64,000 nt of DNA from Bog-159 sp963843255 (GCA_963843255.1 CAWJJQ010000009.1:806001-870000); one strand, 5' to 3'. Counted from the first letter of the stretch, positions 7,687-16,490 are shown. Program-made: numbers and translations. The notes: generated from the letters alone by a model not told the origin.

Positions 7687-8723
7687 TCCGGCCTGCCCGC
7701 GGCCAGCTCGCTATAGACCTGCCACGTTTTTCTGATAGCTTTGTCCCAAGTAAACTGCGAAACCCGTTCTAATCCACGGAGGGAGAGTTCTGCTCGCCGG
7801 GCGGGATCTCGCGACAGTTCCAAGAGAGCTGCGCTCAGCTCCGCGGTATCTTCCGGATTCACCAGCCACGCCGCACCCCCGGCGACTTCGGGCACAGCGG
7901 CGCGATTCGATGCGATCACCGGCGTCCCCGCGGCCATCGCCTCCAACACGGGCATGCCGAACCCCTCATCGAGCGAGGGGAAGGCAAAAATCATGGCCCG
8001 CTCATACCAATCAGCCAGTTCTGTGTCCGGCACGTATCCTAGAACCCGGATCCGTTCCCGGTGGCGCGCTCCGTCGATCTTTTGTAGAATCTCTGCCGCG
8101 CCAAATCCGGATCCCCCCGCCAGCACAAGCTGCCAACCCGTGTCCACCGCTTCGAATGCGTCTACCAGACGTGCGATGTTCTTGCGAAGTTGGATGGCAC
8201 CCACGTGCAGGATGATCTTCTCGCGCGTGATGCCCCTCGCCGGCCGGGACCTGACTCCGTGATGGACTACGTGCACGCGGCTCTGCTCCACGCCCAGCAG
8301 ACCGGTTACCTGCTGCGCGGTAAACTGCGAAACCGCAATGATCCGTTCGCTACGCCCGGCCGCGTCCCGCGCCTGGTCCGCGAACCTGCGCCGGAACTCG
8401 GCAGTAGAGTATTCTCCGGTCAATACGAACAGGTCATGAAAGGTGGTCACGGCGTGGCGCACTCGCGTCCGCGGCAGTCTTTGATTCAATCCATGAAAGA
8501 CATCCGCCGATCGCGGCACGCGTGAATCGGTCAGCAGGTACCGACGCGCATTCGCAGGCAGCCGCCGGCCCGACGAGCGCAGGAAACGGTGCATCCGGTA
8601 GCAGAAGGTGAACCTCGCGTCCGTATAAGTCCGGGCCAGACCCTCCAGCATCTCGCGTGAGTACACCCCTACTCCGGAGAGATCGCCGCCCTCGCTATAC
8701 GTCGCATCCAGCGCAATGTTCAA
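7683..8723 (-). CDS. GT4 family glycosyltransferase
   Basis: This 346-residue GT-B fold enzyme has an N-terminal acceptor domain beginning MNIALDATYSEGG with the G-V-G-V-Y loop, and a C-terminal nucleotide-sugar domain. That domain has ILHVGAIQLRKNIARLVDAF, LGYVPDTELADWY, the E-x7-E motif region FPSLDEGFGMPVLEAMAAGT and the following TPVIASNRAAVPEVAGGA. Such enzymes transfer a sugar, often mannose, from a nucleotide or lipid donor to a glycan. The start overlaps the stop of the sigma-54 activator gene by four bases, so the two are translationally coupled. Confidence 0.9.
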   Translation of the reverse strand: MNIALDATYSEGGDLSGVGVYSREMLEGLARTYTDARFTFCYRMHRFLRSSGRRLPANARRYLLTDSRVPRSADVFHGLNQRLPRTRVRHAVTTFHDLFVLTGEYSTAEFRRRFADQARDAAGRSERIIAVSQFTAQQVTGLLGVEQSRVHVVHHGVRSRPARGITREKIILHVGAIQLRKNIARLVDAFEAVDTGWQLVLAGGSGFGAAEILQKIDGARHRERIRVLGYVPDTELADWYERAMIFAFPSLDEGFGMPVLEAMAAGTPVIASNRAAVPEVAGGAAWLVNPEDTAELSAALLELSRDPARRAELSLRGLERVSQFTWDKAIRKTWQVYSELAAGRPD

Positions 8724-9715
8724 TTCTCGATTTTATATTCCTTCAGCTTGCGATACAGGGTGGTCCGGCCAATTCCCAGCAGATGAGCGGCATGCGCGCG
8801 ATCGCCTTCGGTGGCATCCAGCGCTTTCAGGATCGTCTCCCTTTCCACCTCCGGCAGAAACAGGGCTGCCTGGCGCGGCGGAGCATGCAATAACGGCAGC
8901 AGCGCGGTTTCCGATCCCGCGGCCGCTGCCGAGATCAACGCCGGCTCGGCTGCCCGGTGGTTTTGCAGCGCGGAAGGCAGGTCCTCGACATGCAGCCACG
9001 GCCCGCTGTTCAGCACCACCATGCGTTCGATCGAGTTCTGAAGCTCCCGTACATTCCCCGGCCAGTCGTACTTCATCATGGCCTCGAGCGTCTCTGGTAC
9101 AAGCCGCTGAACGGCGTCCAGCCGCCGCAGAAAGTGCTCCACCAGTTCCGGAATATCGTCTTTGCGATCCCTGAGCGCCGGGATCCGCAGGGTGACAATA
9201 TTGAGCCGGTAGTATAGGTCCAGCCGGAAAGTTCCGCGCTGTGCCTCCCGCGCCAGATCATGATGCGTGGCCGCGATCAACCGGAAATCCACTTTGTGTT
9301 GTTTCAGCGATCCCACCGGCCGGAACTCGTGCTCCTGCAACAACCTCAGCACTTTTACCTGCATTTCCAGCGGCAGATCGCCGATCTCGTCGAAAAAAGC
9401 CGTGCCCCCGTCCGCCAGTTCGATCAAGCCCCTTTTAGCGTCCGCCGCGCCGGTGAACGCGCCCCTGGTATGCCCGAATAGATCGCTTTCCATCAGCGTT
9501 CCCACCAGTGCGCCGCAGTCTATGGGAACGAATTCGCCGCTGGGGTTAGCGGCATGAATGGCGCGTGCGACTACTTCCTTGCCCGTACCGCTCTCACCTA
9601 GCAGCAATACAGGTGCGCGCGATCGCCCGAGTTTCTCGATCAAGCGGCGAATCTGGCAGATTTGCGGCGACCGGCCCACCAGGCCAGTCCAGCCATTCGT
9701 AGTCGAACACGCCAT
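8720..9715 (-). CDS. Sigma-54-dependent activator without sensor domain (PspF-like architecture)
   Basis: This 331-residue AAA+ activator starts directly at the ATPase domain. It has Walker A GESGTGKEV, the sigma-54 contact loop GAFTGA intact within LFGHTRGAFTGAADAKRG, Walker B GGTAFFDEIGDL, the sensor arginine region, and a C-terminal Fis-type helix-turn-helix (DRAHAAHLLGIGRTTLYRKL). There is no receiver, GAF or PAS domain, so control must come from expression level or a partner protein, as for PspF. It lies between an rlpA-like gene 12 bases upstream and the GT4 gene overlapping by four bases, which suggests that it controls an envelope glycan function. Confidence 0.92.
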   Translation of the reverse strand: MACSTTNGWTGLVGRSPQICQIRRLIEKLGRSRAPVLLLGESGTGKEVVARAIHAANPSGEFVPIDCGALVGTLMESDLFGHTRGAFTGAADAKRGLIELADGGTAFFDEIGDLPLEMQVKVLRLLQEHEFRPVGSLKQHKVDFRLIAATHHDLAREAQRGTFRLDLYYRLNIVTLRIPALRDRKDDIPELVEHFLRRLDAVQRLVPETLEAMMKYDWPGNVRELQNSIERMVVLNSGPWLHVEDLPSALQNHRAAEPALISAAAAGSETALLPLLHAPPRQAALFLPEVERETILKALDATEGDRAHAAHLLGIGRTTLYRKLKEYKIEN

Positions 9716-9727
9716 TGCACTTCCGGT

Positions 9728-10447
9728 TTAAGCCGGGTCTATTCGAACTACAAGTGCTGTTGAGATCGAACTATTCTCGCCGCAGATCCTCCTCGATAGT
9801 CCGACCGCGCCGTCTTGGGTCGGCTCCCTCCCTACTACCACGTGCCAGAAACCCGGCGTATCCGCCCGCTGGACCAGCCGCGCGCTGCCGTATTTCGACT
9901 CCATATCGCGCCGCAAGTGCTCTGCATTGTCGCGATTGCGGAAGGCCCCCACCTGCACCCCGAAGTACGCCTGCGCCACCGCCGCCGGAACGCTGAGGAT
10001 CTCTAATTGTACGCGCGCGACACCCGGTCCAATCATTTCAATCGCCCGCGCCGCCGCGTGCGACAGGTCGATGATCCGCCCATCCACAAACGGTCCGCGG
10101 TCGTTGATCCGCACGTCAACCAGCTTCTGATTGTCCAGGTCGTGGACCCGCACCATGGTGCCAAACGGCAGCGTGCGGTGCGCAGCGGTCATTTGCTCCA
10201 TATCGTAGATTTCGCCGCTGGCCGATGCTCGCCCGTGGTATGGATGGCCGTACCAGCTCGCGATGCCAGTCTCGGCGGAGTCGATCATTGCCGGTACGGT
10301 GGCCTGCACGCCAGGCTGTCCTGGCGTTGCTGGCTCGGTCGCCGTGCCCGGCGGCACGGGTGCCGGCGGAGTCCGCGCCACCCTCTTTCGATGGCACCCG
10401 GACAGCACGATTGTCACCGCAATCGCGACCAACAGCGCCTTGCGCAT
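9728..10447 (-). CDS. RlpA-like septal/lytic transglycosylase lipoprotein with SPOR domain
   Basis: This 239-residue protein has a lipoprotein signal (MRKALLVAIAVTIVLSGC) with the acylated Cys at residue 18. A Pro/Thr-rich linker follows, then the double-psi beta-barrel RlpA domain at about 60-150 (TGIASWYGHPYHGRASASGE, TAAHRTLPFGTMVRV and VRINDRGPFVDGRIIDLS, including the catalytic Asp/Glu region). A C-terminal SPOR-like repeat at about 160-235 (VQVGAFRNRDNAEHL) binds denuded glycan strands. The likely place of action is the periplasm or outer membrane at division sites. It is the first gene of a minus-strand run with the sigma-54 activator and GT4 gene. Confidence 0.9.
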   Translation of the reverse strand: MRKALLVAIAVTIVLSGCHRKRVARTPPAPVPPGTATEPATPGQPGVQATVPAMIDSAETGIASWYGHPYHGRASASGEIYDMEQMTAAHRTLPFGTMVRVHDLDNQKLVDVRINDRGPFVDGRIIDLSHAAARAIEMIGPGVARVQLEILSVPAAVAQAYFGVQVGAFRNRDNAEHLRRDMESKYGSARLVQRADTPGFWHVVVGREPTQDGAVGLSRRICGENSSISTALVVRIDPA

Positions 10448-10513
10448 CTTTTGTGATCCTACCCCGCCAGTTCGCTCCGGCGCAATCTCCCGGCTCAGGC
10501 GGCCCTGGCGGCC

Positions 10514-11887
10514 TTACTTGTACACGTCTTTTTTCAAATCATCCGGCAGATCGCTCAGCCGTCCCAACATTTCATAGACGCGCGCCACGGCATTATCGAC
10601 GATCCGTTCTCCCGCGCCCGGTTCCACCCAGGTACTGGCGCTGGCCGCGCCGTATCCACCGCGCGAGGCCGCCGCGATTGTGGGAAAGTAGCCGTTGTAG
10701 CCATTGGTGTACCCAAGCAGCAGCGCATGCGCCACTGGGCACCGGTCCCGCCAGTTCGTCTGAAAGTCCACAAACGGCTCGCCCGGCATGGTCATCAGCG
10801 CAATTTCTTTGTCGATCAGCACCGTCGTGACGGGCAGCGGGATCTCCGGCACGATGCGCGCGCCGTACGCCTCGATCCCGCCCGGCCCCAGGAATTTCTC
10901 GAGCGCCGCGCGAAACTTGTCGATATCCCATCTCAGACGCACCGTAATCGTCGATTCCGCGAACTCGATGCTGGGCGCATCTGGGGCGCGGCTGTGAATC
11001 TCCTTCGCCACCCGCACCACCTCCCGCCCCAGCCGTTCCCCGGTCCAATCCCGCCGCCCGATGGCGTCTTGTTCCAGTTTCGTCACCGCGTGGTAAGGGT
11101 TGATGTCTCCCGGCGCGGCCTGTAGAAAGAAACTCTGCACGCCACCGCCGATTTCCGTCTCCACCAGCCGATTCATTACGCCGGGAAAATCCGCCGAGTA
11201 TTGCAGGTTGTCCGGTCCGAAGACGACCGGGTGGCAAGCGTAGTTGGTCAACACGGCCAGCGGCCTGCCGTCGGCATGATCGATGCGCAAAACTGTCACC
11301 GTCGGGTCTACCGGAGCCGTGGGGATCTGCGTCGGATTGCGCTCAAACCAGCTCACCGACCCATCTGCGTTCACCCGCAGCCGGTTGTGCCCAATGTAGG
11401 CCGTGCCCGTGCCCACGCCGATGCGCGCCGGCGCGAGCGCGTTCGCAGCGTCCGCAATAGCGCGACCGATCTTGTCCAGGGCGGCCTGCTCCCACGCGGG
11501 CGGCGACTCCCGGTACTCATCTTTGATGACCGGCGCGCTATGTGTGTGCGACGCCGCCACCAGCAGGCAATCGATCCCGCTCGATTGTTTGGCCGCTGCC
11601 CTCAGCCGCGCCAGGGATCCCGGACCAAAGCTGCGCCCCAGGTCGAGCGTCACCAGCGCCAACCTGTGCGGCGCACTCGGGGAGCCCGCATCCAGCACCA
11701 GCACCCTGGCATACAGCGGGTCGAGAGTGCCCTTAGCGGGTTGCCGCCGCTCCTCGTAACCCCACATCGGTTCGCCGCCCGATGGGGTGATGTCCACCCG
11801 CGCCACACCCGCCCGTAGTTCGGCGCCGCGCATTCCGCGCGGAGCCATCGCCAAAATCAGCGCCAGGCCAACTACCGTCATCCGCAT
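10514..11887 (-). CDS. Secreted neutral/alkaline non-lysosomal ceramidase-like protein
   Basis: This protein of about 457 residues starts at ATG 11887 with a signal peptide (MRMTVVGLALILAMAPRGMR) followed by the neutral ceramidase N-terminal domain: AGVARVDITPSGGEPMWGYE, LALVTLDLGR, VAASHTHSAPV with the zinc-binding HTH motif, LTNYACHPVVFGPDN, FLQAAPGDINPY. These motifs belong to the zinc-dependent amidase fold. The shorter C-terminus compared with true ceramidases suggests the acidobacterial subgroup of unknown substrate. An in-frame open stretch upstream of the signal peptide (to 12094) overlaps the divergent smr-like gene and is probably not translated. Confidence 0.85.
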   Translation of the reverse strand: MRMTVVGLALILAMAPRGMRGAELRAGVARVDITPSGGEPMWGYEERRQPAKGTLDPLYARVLVLDAGSPSAPHRLALVTLDLGRSFGPGSLARLRAAAKQSSGIDCLLVAASHTHSAPVIKDEYRESPPAWEQAALDKIGRAIADAANALAPARIGVGTGTAYIGHNRLRVNADGSVSWFERNPTQIPTAPVDPTVTVLRIDHADGRPLAVLTNYACHPVVFGPDNLQYSADFPGVMNRLVETEIGGGVQSFFLQAAPGDINPYHAVTKLEQDAIGRRDWTGERLGREVVRVAKEIHSRAPDAPSIEFAESTITVRLRWDIDKFRAALEKFLGPGGIEAYGARIVPEIPLPVTTVLIDKEIALMTMPGEPFVDFQTNWRDRCPVAHALLLGYTNGYNGYFPTIAAASRGGYGAASASTWVEPGAGERIVDNAVARVYEMLGRLSDLPDDLKKDVYK

Positions 11888-11905
11888 GGAGTCAAGTCTA
11901 TCCCA

Positions 11906-12208
11906 ATGAAGTACCCTGAAAACATGCCGGAGCCCGAAGACGAGCCGGTCGCCATCCCCATTACGGACGTTTTCGATTTGCATAGCGTGCCCCCGCGCGA
12001 TGTCCAGGGTGTGGTGGAAGCCTACCTCGAAGAGGCGCACAAACTGGGCCTGCAAGCGGTGCGCATCATTCACGGACGCGGCATAGGAGTTCAACGCGAA
12101 ATGGTTCGCGCCATCCTGGCACGCACGGATTTCGTGCTGGATTTTAGCGATGCGCCACCGGAGGCCGGCGGCTGGGGCGCCACCATTGCCACGCTCGGAT
12201 TAAGGTAG
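11906..12208 (+). CDS. Smr domain protein
   Basis: This 100-residue protein is essentially one Smr domain: the DLHSVPPRDV start, a helix (VVEAYLEEAHKLGLQAVRII), the HGRGIGVQREMVRAIL loop, and the C-terminal strand with GGWGATIATL. Smr domains are nicking or ribonuclease folds, as in MutS2 C-termini and ribosome-rescue nucleases. Stand-alone bacterial Smr proteins act on DNA or RNA. It starts 18 bases from the divergent ceramidase-like gene, so the promoters must overlap. Confidence 0.85.
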   Translation: MKYPENMPEPEDEPVAIPITDVFDLHSVPPRDVQGVVEAYLEEAHKLGLQAVRIIHGRGIGVQREMVRAILARTDFVLDFSDAPPEAGGWGATIATLGLR

Positions 12209-12250
12209 GACGGACGGTGCTTCGCTCGCGCGGCAGGACCCGGTGGTGGG

Positions 12251-12780
12251 TCATGACCTGAAAAGCCGGGCAAACACGACTTCCGGCCGGGAATAGGCGG
12301 GACCAGGTCGCACCGTCCTTAGAATATGGCCACGAAAACATCGCCTGATGGCTGCCCACTCTCTCTGGATACCACGCATCTGCCTGTCGAAGCATTCAAC
12401 GCCTACCGTACGGCGGCGGATAAACGATTCACGTGCGGCTTCGCGGTCGCCATCAAGCCACCATGCTTCTATTCCCGCGCGCTTCAACGACTCGACGACT
12501 GGGCAGACAAATGCGCGGGGAATCCCCAGTCGAGCACGACTAAACAGCTCACTTGCATAAGAGCTTCAACAAATGACGCGGCCGTTCCAGTGCCCGAGAA
12601 TATTGCGGCCCACGAATCCTGTACCCCGATACGCTCAAGCGCACCATGCTCCAGGTCCAGAAAAAGGAACCCTTTTGACGTCTCCAGCCAATTGCCATAA
12701 CTGGATTTGCCGGATGCTGGAATACCCGACAGGAAAAGTACCTTGTTTGTTAATCGTTGTGGCACCGTCGTTGTCGCCAC
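12251..12780 (-). pseudogene. P-loop small-molecule kinase-like ATPase, frameshifted
   Basis: The first part from ATG 12780 has a Walker A loop (VLFLSGIPASGKSSYGNWLE) and runs into CLVVLDWGFPAHLSA before a stop at 12484. The continuation lies in another frame on the same strand: PVVESLKRAGIEAWWLDGDR, EAARESFIRRR, and on to a stop at 12251. Together they give one coherent protein of about 175 residues resembling small kinase-like AAA proteins (adenylylsulfate or shikimate kinase type of fold). The frames join near 12500-12510, which requires a one-base indel. The GTPase or kinase substrate is unknown. Sequencing error cannot be excluded. Confidence 0.7.
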
Positions 12781-12785
12781 GTAGC

Positions 12786-13181
12786 TTATGAAGGATTCGG
12801 CAGCGGATACAGCGATAGCGCCCTCATTGGATAGTCCTTCAGGTTGTCCGTAAGCAAGGTCAGCCCATAGTGTATGGCTACGGCGGCGATGATCACGTCG
12901 CCGAGGTTCAGGGTGGTGCCCTTTTGGGCGTGGTTTCGCTTAAGCTCGCCGGCCAAACGGGCGGCTGGCGGCGTGATAGGGAAATGTTGCAGACTGCCAA
13001 AGAGTTCCTCGGTGGCGCCCTCTTCCTTTGGACGCAGGCCTGCGTAAACCTCGGTAATATTGATGGGGCAACAGGCCAGAACATGGCCGGTCTTGACAAG
13101 TTCTAGCAGAAAGGCCGGACGGCCGCGCTTATTGTTCAGCGCGTCAATAATGACGCTGGTATCGAGCAGAAATATGGCCAT
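12786..13181 (-). CDS. vapC: VapC-type PIN-domain toxin
   Basis: This intact 131-residue PIN ribonuclease has all acidic positions visible: FLLDTSVIIDAL (Asp7), ITEVYAGL, LNLGDVIIAAVAIHYG and LLTDNLKDYP. VapC toxins cleave tRNA or rRNA at specific sites and are held inactive by a cognate VapB. The start at ATG 13181 is two bases downstream of the antitoxin stop. Unlike the toxin at 1255-1661, this one shows no damage. Its 3' end is five bases from the frameshifted P-loop gene. Confidence 0.9.
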   Translation of the reverse strand: MAIFLLDTSVIIDALNNKRGRPAFLLELVKTGHVLACCPINITEVYAGLRPKEEGATEELFGSLQHFPITPPAARLAGELKRNHAQKGTTLNLGDVIIAAVAIHYGLTLLTDNLKDYPMRALSLYPLPNPS

Positions 13182-13183
13182 GC

Positions 13184-13450
13184 TCAGCGAGTCGATACTT
13201 TTTCGAAACGTTGTTCGTATTCGCGGCGCAACTTCTTCACCCATTTGGCTGCTCCCTGCTTGAGCTCGGGATGATCTTTGTCCTTCCATGCTCCGGCAGC
13301 GCCTTCCAACGCCTTGATCTGGCGGAGGCGCAGCAATTCCTTCTCGGCCGCCTGAGTGAGAAAGGCGCTGCGGCTCCGCTTGCCGACCAAGACGTCAATC
13401 TCCGCGGCCAATCGCTGCGGGATGACGATATGGGTTCGTTTAGTGTTCAT
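13184..13450 (-). CDS. vapB: VapB-type antitoxin (ribbon-helix-helix-like)
   Basis: The 88-residue protein starts at ATG 13450: MNTKRTHIVIPQRLAAEIDV, then a helix-turn-helix-like VGKRSRSAFLTQAAEKELLR. This is the pattern of ribbon-helix-helix repressors (strand, then two helices). The C-terminus is charged and presumably wraps the toxin. It precedes vapC by two bases in a standard antitoxin-first order and probably represses the operon. Confidence 0.82.
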   Translation of the reverse strand: MNTKRTHIVIPQRLAAEIDVLVGKRSRSAFLTQAAEKELLRLRQIKALEGAAGAWKDKDHPELKQGAAKWVKKLRREYEQRFEKVSTR

Positions 13451-13803
13451 AAGATTGAAGGTCGCTTGCCAAGGCGAATCTCGTAGGCCCACGCTAAGTT
13501 TAACATGTTATGGGATTCTGTCCCGGGCTCGCTTGACGTTCTGAAAACAAGAAGAGGGAGTCGCCTTTAGACGAGCTCACCTCGCGCTTGACCTTCGCAA
13601 GATGAGTTAGAAGGTTCGCAGGCATTGACCGGTGGATGAACCGGCGAGGCACCAGCCGCGGTTTGAACCGGTTCGCTAATAACGCTGGTTGTACAGATAC
13701 TAAACTGCCATAAGATGGTTAAGATCAGTGGAACGCTTTTCCGAAAGAAGGGGTCACCTAAGCACCATTTACCGCACCCTAAAGACGCGGCGGATGTATC
13801 CAC
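13451..13803. other. Gene-free interval upstream of vapBC
   Basis: About 350 bases lie between the divergent vapB start and the damaged nuclease-like gene. I see no convincing coding sequence; a short minus-strand frame at 13567-13803 has unlike composition and no recognisable start signal. The sequence AACCGG recurs near 13630-13670 in varied orientation, without a clean palindrome. It presumably holds the promoter for vapBC. Confidence 0.5.
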
Positions 13804-14529
13804 GTGCGCTTTATGACCGCAGACGAGAAAAAGAGAGTTGAGCGTTGGCAGATCGAGGAGGCCCGGCGGCGGAGCCCGCTGGTTCCGGCTGGTGAACTGT
13901 CGCCCTATGAAAGCCCCGATTGGCTAATCCGGGACGCTTCTATCGGAATCGAAGTTTGTGAGCTTTTGGCTCCAAAAGGCGACAAGCTTTTCTCGGGCGC
14001 GCAACTGTATGCGTTTCAGCATGAGGTTGTGGCAATCGCAAGACAGCATTACTGCCACCAAGGCTACCCCTGAGCAGACGTGTTGGTGTACTTCAAAAAT
14101 GAGTGGAACCGGAAATGCGGCGCCAGAACCATGGGGGTCGCTCTGGCTGAACTTGTTAAGCTGAATTACCCTTCCGGACGGGATACGGTGATTCTGCAAA
14201 GACGCGGCGGCGAGACCTGGGTGGAGGGCCTTTCTGTAGTTCGAATATCGCGGACGGGTACCACATGGCAAGCAGGAGGTGCCGCGGAAGGTCAGCTCGT
14301 CTCCTATGCTGATGTTGCTTCACGGATCGCCGCCAAGAATAAGAAGGTGCCGTTATATCGCTCGCGGCTACCGGAATTCCATATGTGGCTACTGATCACG
14401 ACCGATATTCGAGTGCTGCGGAGCGTTGGCATTCCTAGCGATATCACCCGGTGGCGATTCACCTTTGAGTTCGATAGAGTTTTGATCATGCCGTGGGACG
14501 GAGAGGTTATCCAACTGGCGCGAGGGTGA
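13804..14529 (+). pseudogene. Nuclease-like hypothetical protein interrupted by an in-frame TGA
   Basis: Two open frames in the same phase are separated only by TGA at 14071-14073. The product would be about 240 residues. The N-terminal half has SPYESPDWLIRDASIGIEVC, an arrangement (PD, then hydrophobic strand with Glu) seen in PD-(D/E)XK-like nuclease families. The C-terminal half continues ADVLVYFKNEWNRKC and ends IMPWDGEVIQLARG. A single CGA-to-TGA change would account for the stop. GTG 13804 or ATG 13813 may start it. GTG 14080 could restart the C-terminal half, but without a clear ribosome site. The nuclease idea is inference; the broken state is seen directly. Confidence 0.6.
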
Positions 14530-14895
14530 GAACTAAGTTACGGCCCGAACTGCAACAGACTATTAGTGCTGTGATCGGCCCCTGCAATTGATGATTCACG
14601 CCGACACTCTTCGGACCCGCCCACCGAGTGTTGGGGCTTGCGGCTGGGGGGCACCGCAGTTTACAGACGAGGATCGTTGCGAGATCAACCGCGAGCCCTG
14701 CAACCATCCCGGGTCGAGTGAGTCGGTGATCCGAGCTGCCGTCCTTTTGAATCTTGAGTTCGCAAGCCTCCGTGCTGGTGGACGCGCAAAGGACCCGATG
14801 ACGACCGCTTCGGGATTGAGTCGGAGCATGGGAAACGCAGGCAGAAATACCTCGATACTTGCTGACGATGAGCCGCGCCTCGTGAAAGGGTCACC
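14530..14895. other. Gene-free interval, possible relic sequence
   Basis: This stretch of about 365 bases between the broken nuclease-like gene and the 3' end of leuA has short open frames on both strands but none with a ribosome site or family signature. On the minus strand around 14740-14790 the frame reads LANSRFKRTAARITD, a string I associate with spurious ORFs that recur in many genomes, so the DNA may contain a dispersed repeat. That association is from memory and is unverified. Confidence 0.3.
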
Positions 14896-16452
14896 TTATA
14901 CCTCGGCCTCGCGCGCACACTGCCCGGCCGCCAGCTTGTTTAGTCCATCGATATAAGCTTTCGCGCTCGCCTCGATCACATCCGTCGAAGCGCCCCGGCC
15001 CACCACCTTACGGCCGCCTTCATCCAGTTGTGCGGTAACTTCACCTAAGGCCTCGGTGCCACTGGTGATCGCCCGGATCTCGTATCGCGTCAACTTGGCC
15101 GCGCTCTTGGTGACTCCGGAGATGGCCTTGCACACGGCATCCACCGGCCCGTCGCCAATCGCTGCTCCCTCGCGCATCTCGTCACCGATCCTGAGCCGGA
15201 CCGTCGCCGTCGGTATCGCGGAAGTGCCGCTGTAGATGTGCAGATAGTCGAGCTGGTAAGTCTCCGCCACTGGACGAATCTCATCGCGTAAGATGGCGAT
15301 CAGGTCCTCGTCGAACACTTCCTGCTTCTTATCCGCCACAGTTAGAAATCGTTGGTAAGTCTGGTTCAACTCTTCCTGAGACAAGGAGTAACCCAGCTTC
15401 TCCAGCCGGTCGCGCAGTCCGTGCCGTCCCGTGCGCGCGGTCAATACCACGCGGCTCTCTGTAAGCCCTACATCCTCCGGCCGCATGATCTCATAAGTCT
15501 CGCGCTCTTTCAAAAATCCATCAACGTGAATTCCAGAGCTGTGCGAGAATGCGTTTCCCCCCACCACCGCCTTGTTCGCGGGCACCGGCATGCCGAGCAT
15601 ATCCGCCACCAGCCGGCTGGTGCGCGAAAATTCCCGCGCGTCGATCCCGGTGTCCACGCCGAAATAGTCCCGCCGCGTGCGAATGGCCATCACCACCTCT
15701 TCGAGAGCTGCGTTGCCGGCCCTCTCGCCTATGCCGTTGATGGTCCCCTCCACCTGGCGCGCGCCGTTCATTACGCCGTATAGCGTATTGGCCACCGCGA
15801 GGCCCAAGTCATCGTGACAGTGTACGCTGATCACCGCGCGGCCGATATTCGGTACACTCTCCCGCACCGCGCGAATGAGGGCCCCGTACTGCTCCGGCAC
15901 AGTGTAGCCGGTAGTATCGGGAATGTTGACCACGGTAGCGCCGGCCTCGATGGCCGCTTCCAGCATTTCGAACAGGTAACTCCGCTCGGCGCGCCCGGCG
16001 TCCTCCGCATAAAACTCCACATCGCTCACATAGCTGCGCGCCAGTTTGACCGCGTCCACGGCCATCGCGAGGATGGTCGCCTTCTTCCCGGCCAGCGTGC
16101 TCCCGTACCGCTCGTCGCAGAACTTACCCATGATGTGGATATCCGAAACGCCGATTCCGGTATGAATCCGCGCACGCCTGGCCTTAGCCAGCGCTTTACC
16201 GCACGCCTCGATATCCACCGGTACCGCGCGCGACAACGCGCAGATCACCGGCCCTTCAATCTCGCGCGCGAGTAAGTGCACGGCCTCGAAGTCCTCAGGA
16301 GACGATGCCGGGTAGCCCGCTTCGATGATGTCCACGTTCAGCCTGGCCAACTGCCGGGCGATCATGAGCTTTTCGCGGCTGCCCAGCCGCGTGCCGGCGG
16401 CCTGCTCACCATCCCGCAGTGTAGTGTCGAATACAGCAACCTTTTCAGACAT
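14896..16452 (-). CDS. leuA: 2-isopropylmalate synthase
   Basis: This protein of about 518 residues condenses acetyl-CoA with 2-oxoisovalerate, the first committed step of leucine synthesis. It has the HMGL-like TIM barrel with VFDTTLRDGEQAAGT (metal and substrate binding), IEAGYPASSPEDFEAV, the metal-binding VHCHDDLGLAVANTL, and NGIGERAGNAALEEVVMAI. The linker contains FSHSSGIHVDG, and the regulatory LeuA dimer domain follows (after about residue 390, ending with TSGTEALGEVTAQLDEGG), which senses leucine. The start at 16452 (MSEKVAVFDTTLRDG) matches the family; an upstream ATG at 16467 is less likely. No other leu genes are in the window. Confidence 0.93.
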   Translation of the reverse strand: MSEKVAVFDTTLRDGEQAAGTRLGSREKLMIARQLARLNVDIIEAGYPASSPEDFEAVHLLAREIEGPVICALSRAVPVDIEACGKALAKARRARIHTGIGVSDIHIMGKFCDERYGSTLAGKKATILAMAVDAVKLARSYVSDVEFYAEDAGRAERSYLFEMLEAAIEAGATVVNIPDTTGYTVPEQYGALIRAVRESVPNIGRAVISVHCHDDLGLAVANTLYGVMNGARQVEGTINGIGERAGNAALEEVVMAIRTRRDYFGVDTGIDAREFSRTSRLVADMLGMPVPANKAVVGGNAFSHSSGIHVDGFLKERETYEIMRPEDVGLTESRVVLTARTGRHGLRDRLEKLGYSLSQEELNQTYQRFLTVADKKQEVFDEDLIAILRDEIRPVAETYQLDYLHIYSGTSAIPTATVRLRIGDEMREGAAIGDGPVDAVCKAISGVTKSAAKLTRYEIRAITSGTEALGEVTAQLDEGGRKVVGRGASTDVIEASAKAYIDGLNKLAAGQCAREAEV

Positions 16453-16490
16453 GGCTGTAGCCCTCACTATACCGCAGTGCTGAGTGGGTT

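Noticed and set aside
13567..13803. 78-codon minus-strand frame upstream of vapBC
   Set aside because: No Shine-Dalgarno, no recognisable motif, and unlike composition; treated as non-coding.
14071..14073. TGA within the nuclease-like gene as a selenocysteine codon
   Set aside because: No stem-loop of the SECIS type is evident just after it and the context (a Pro before, Ala-Asp after) is not a redox motif; a simple nonsense change is more likely.
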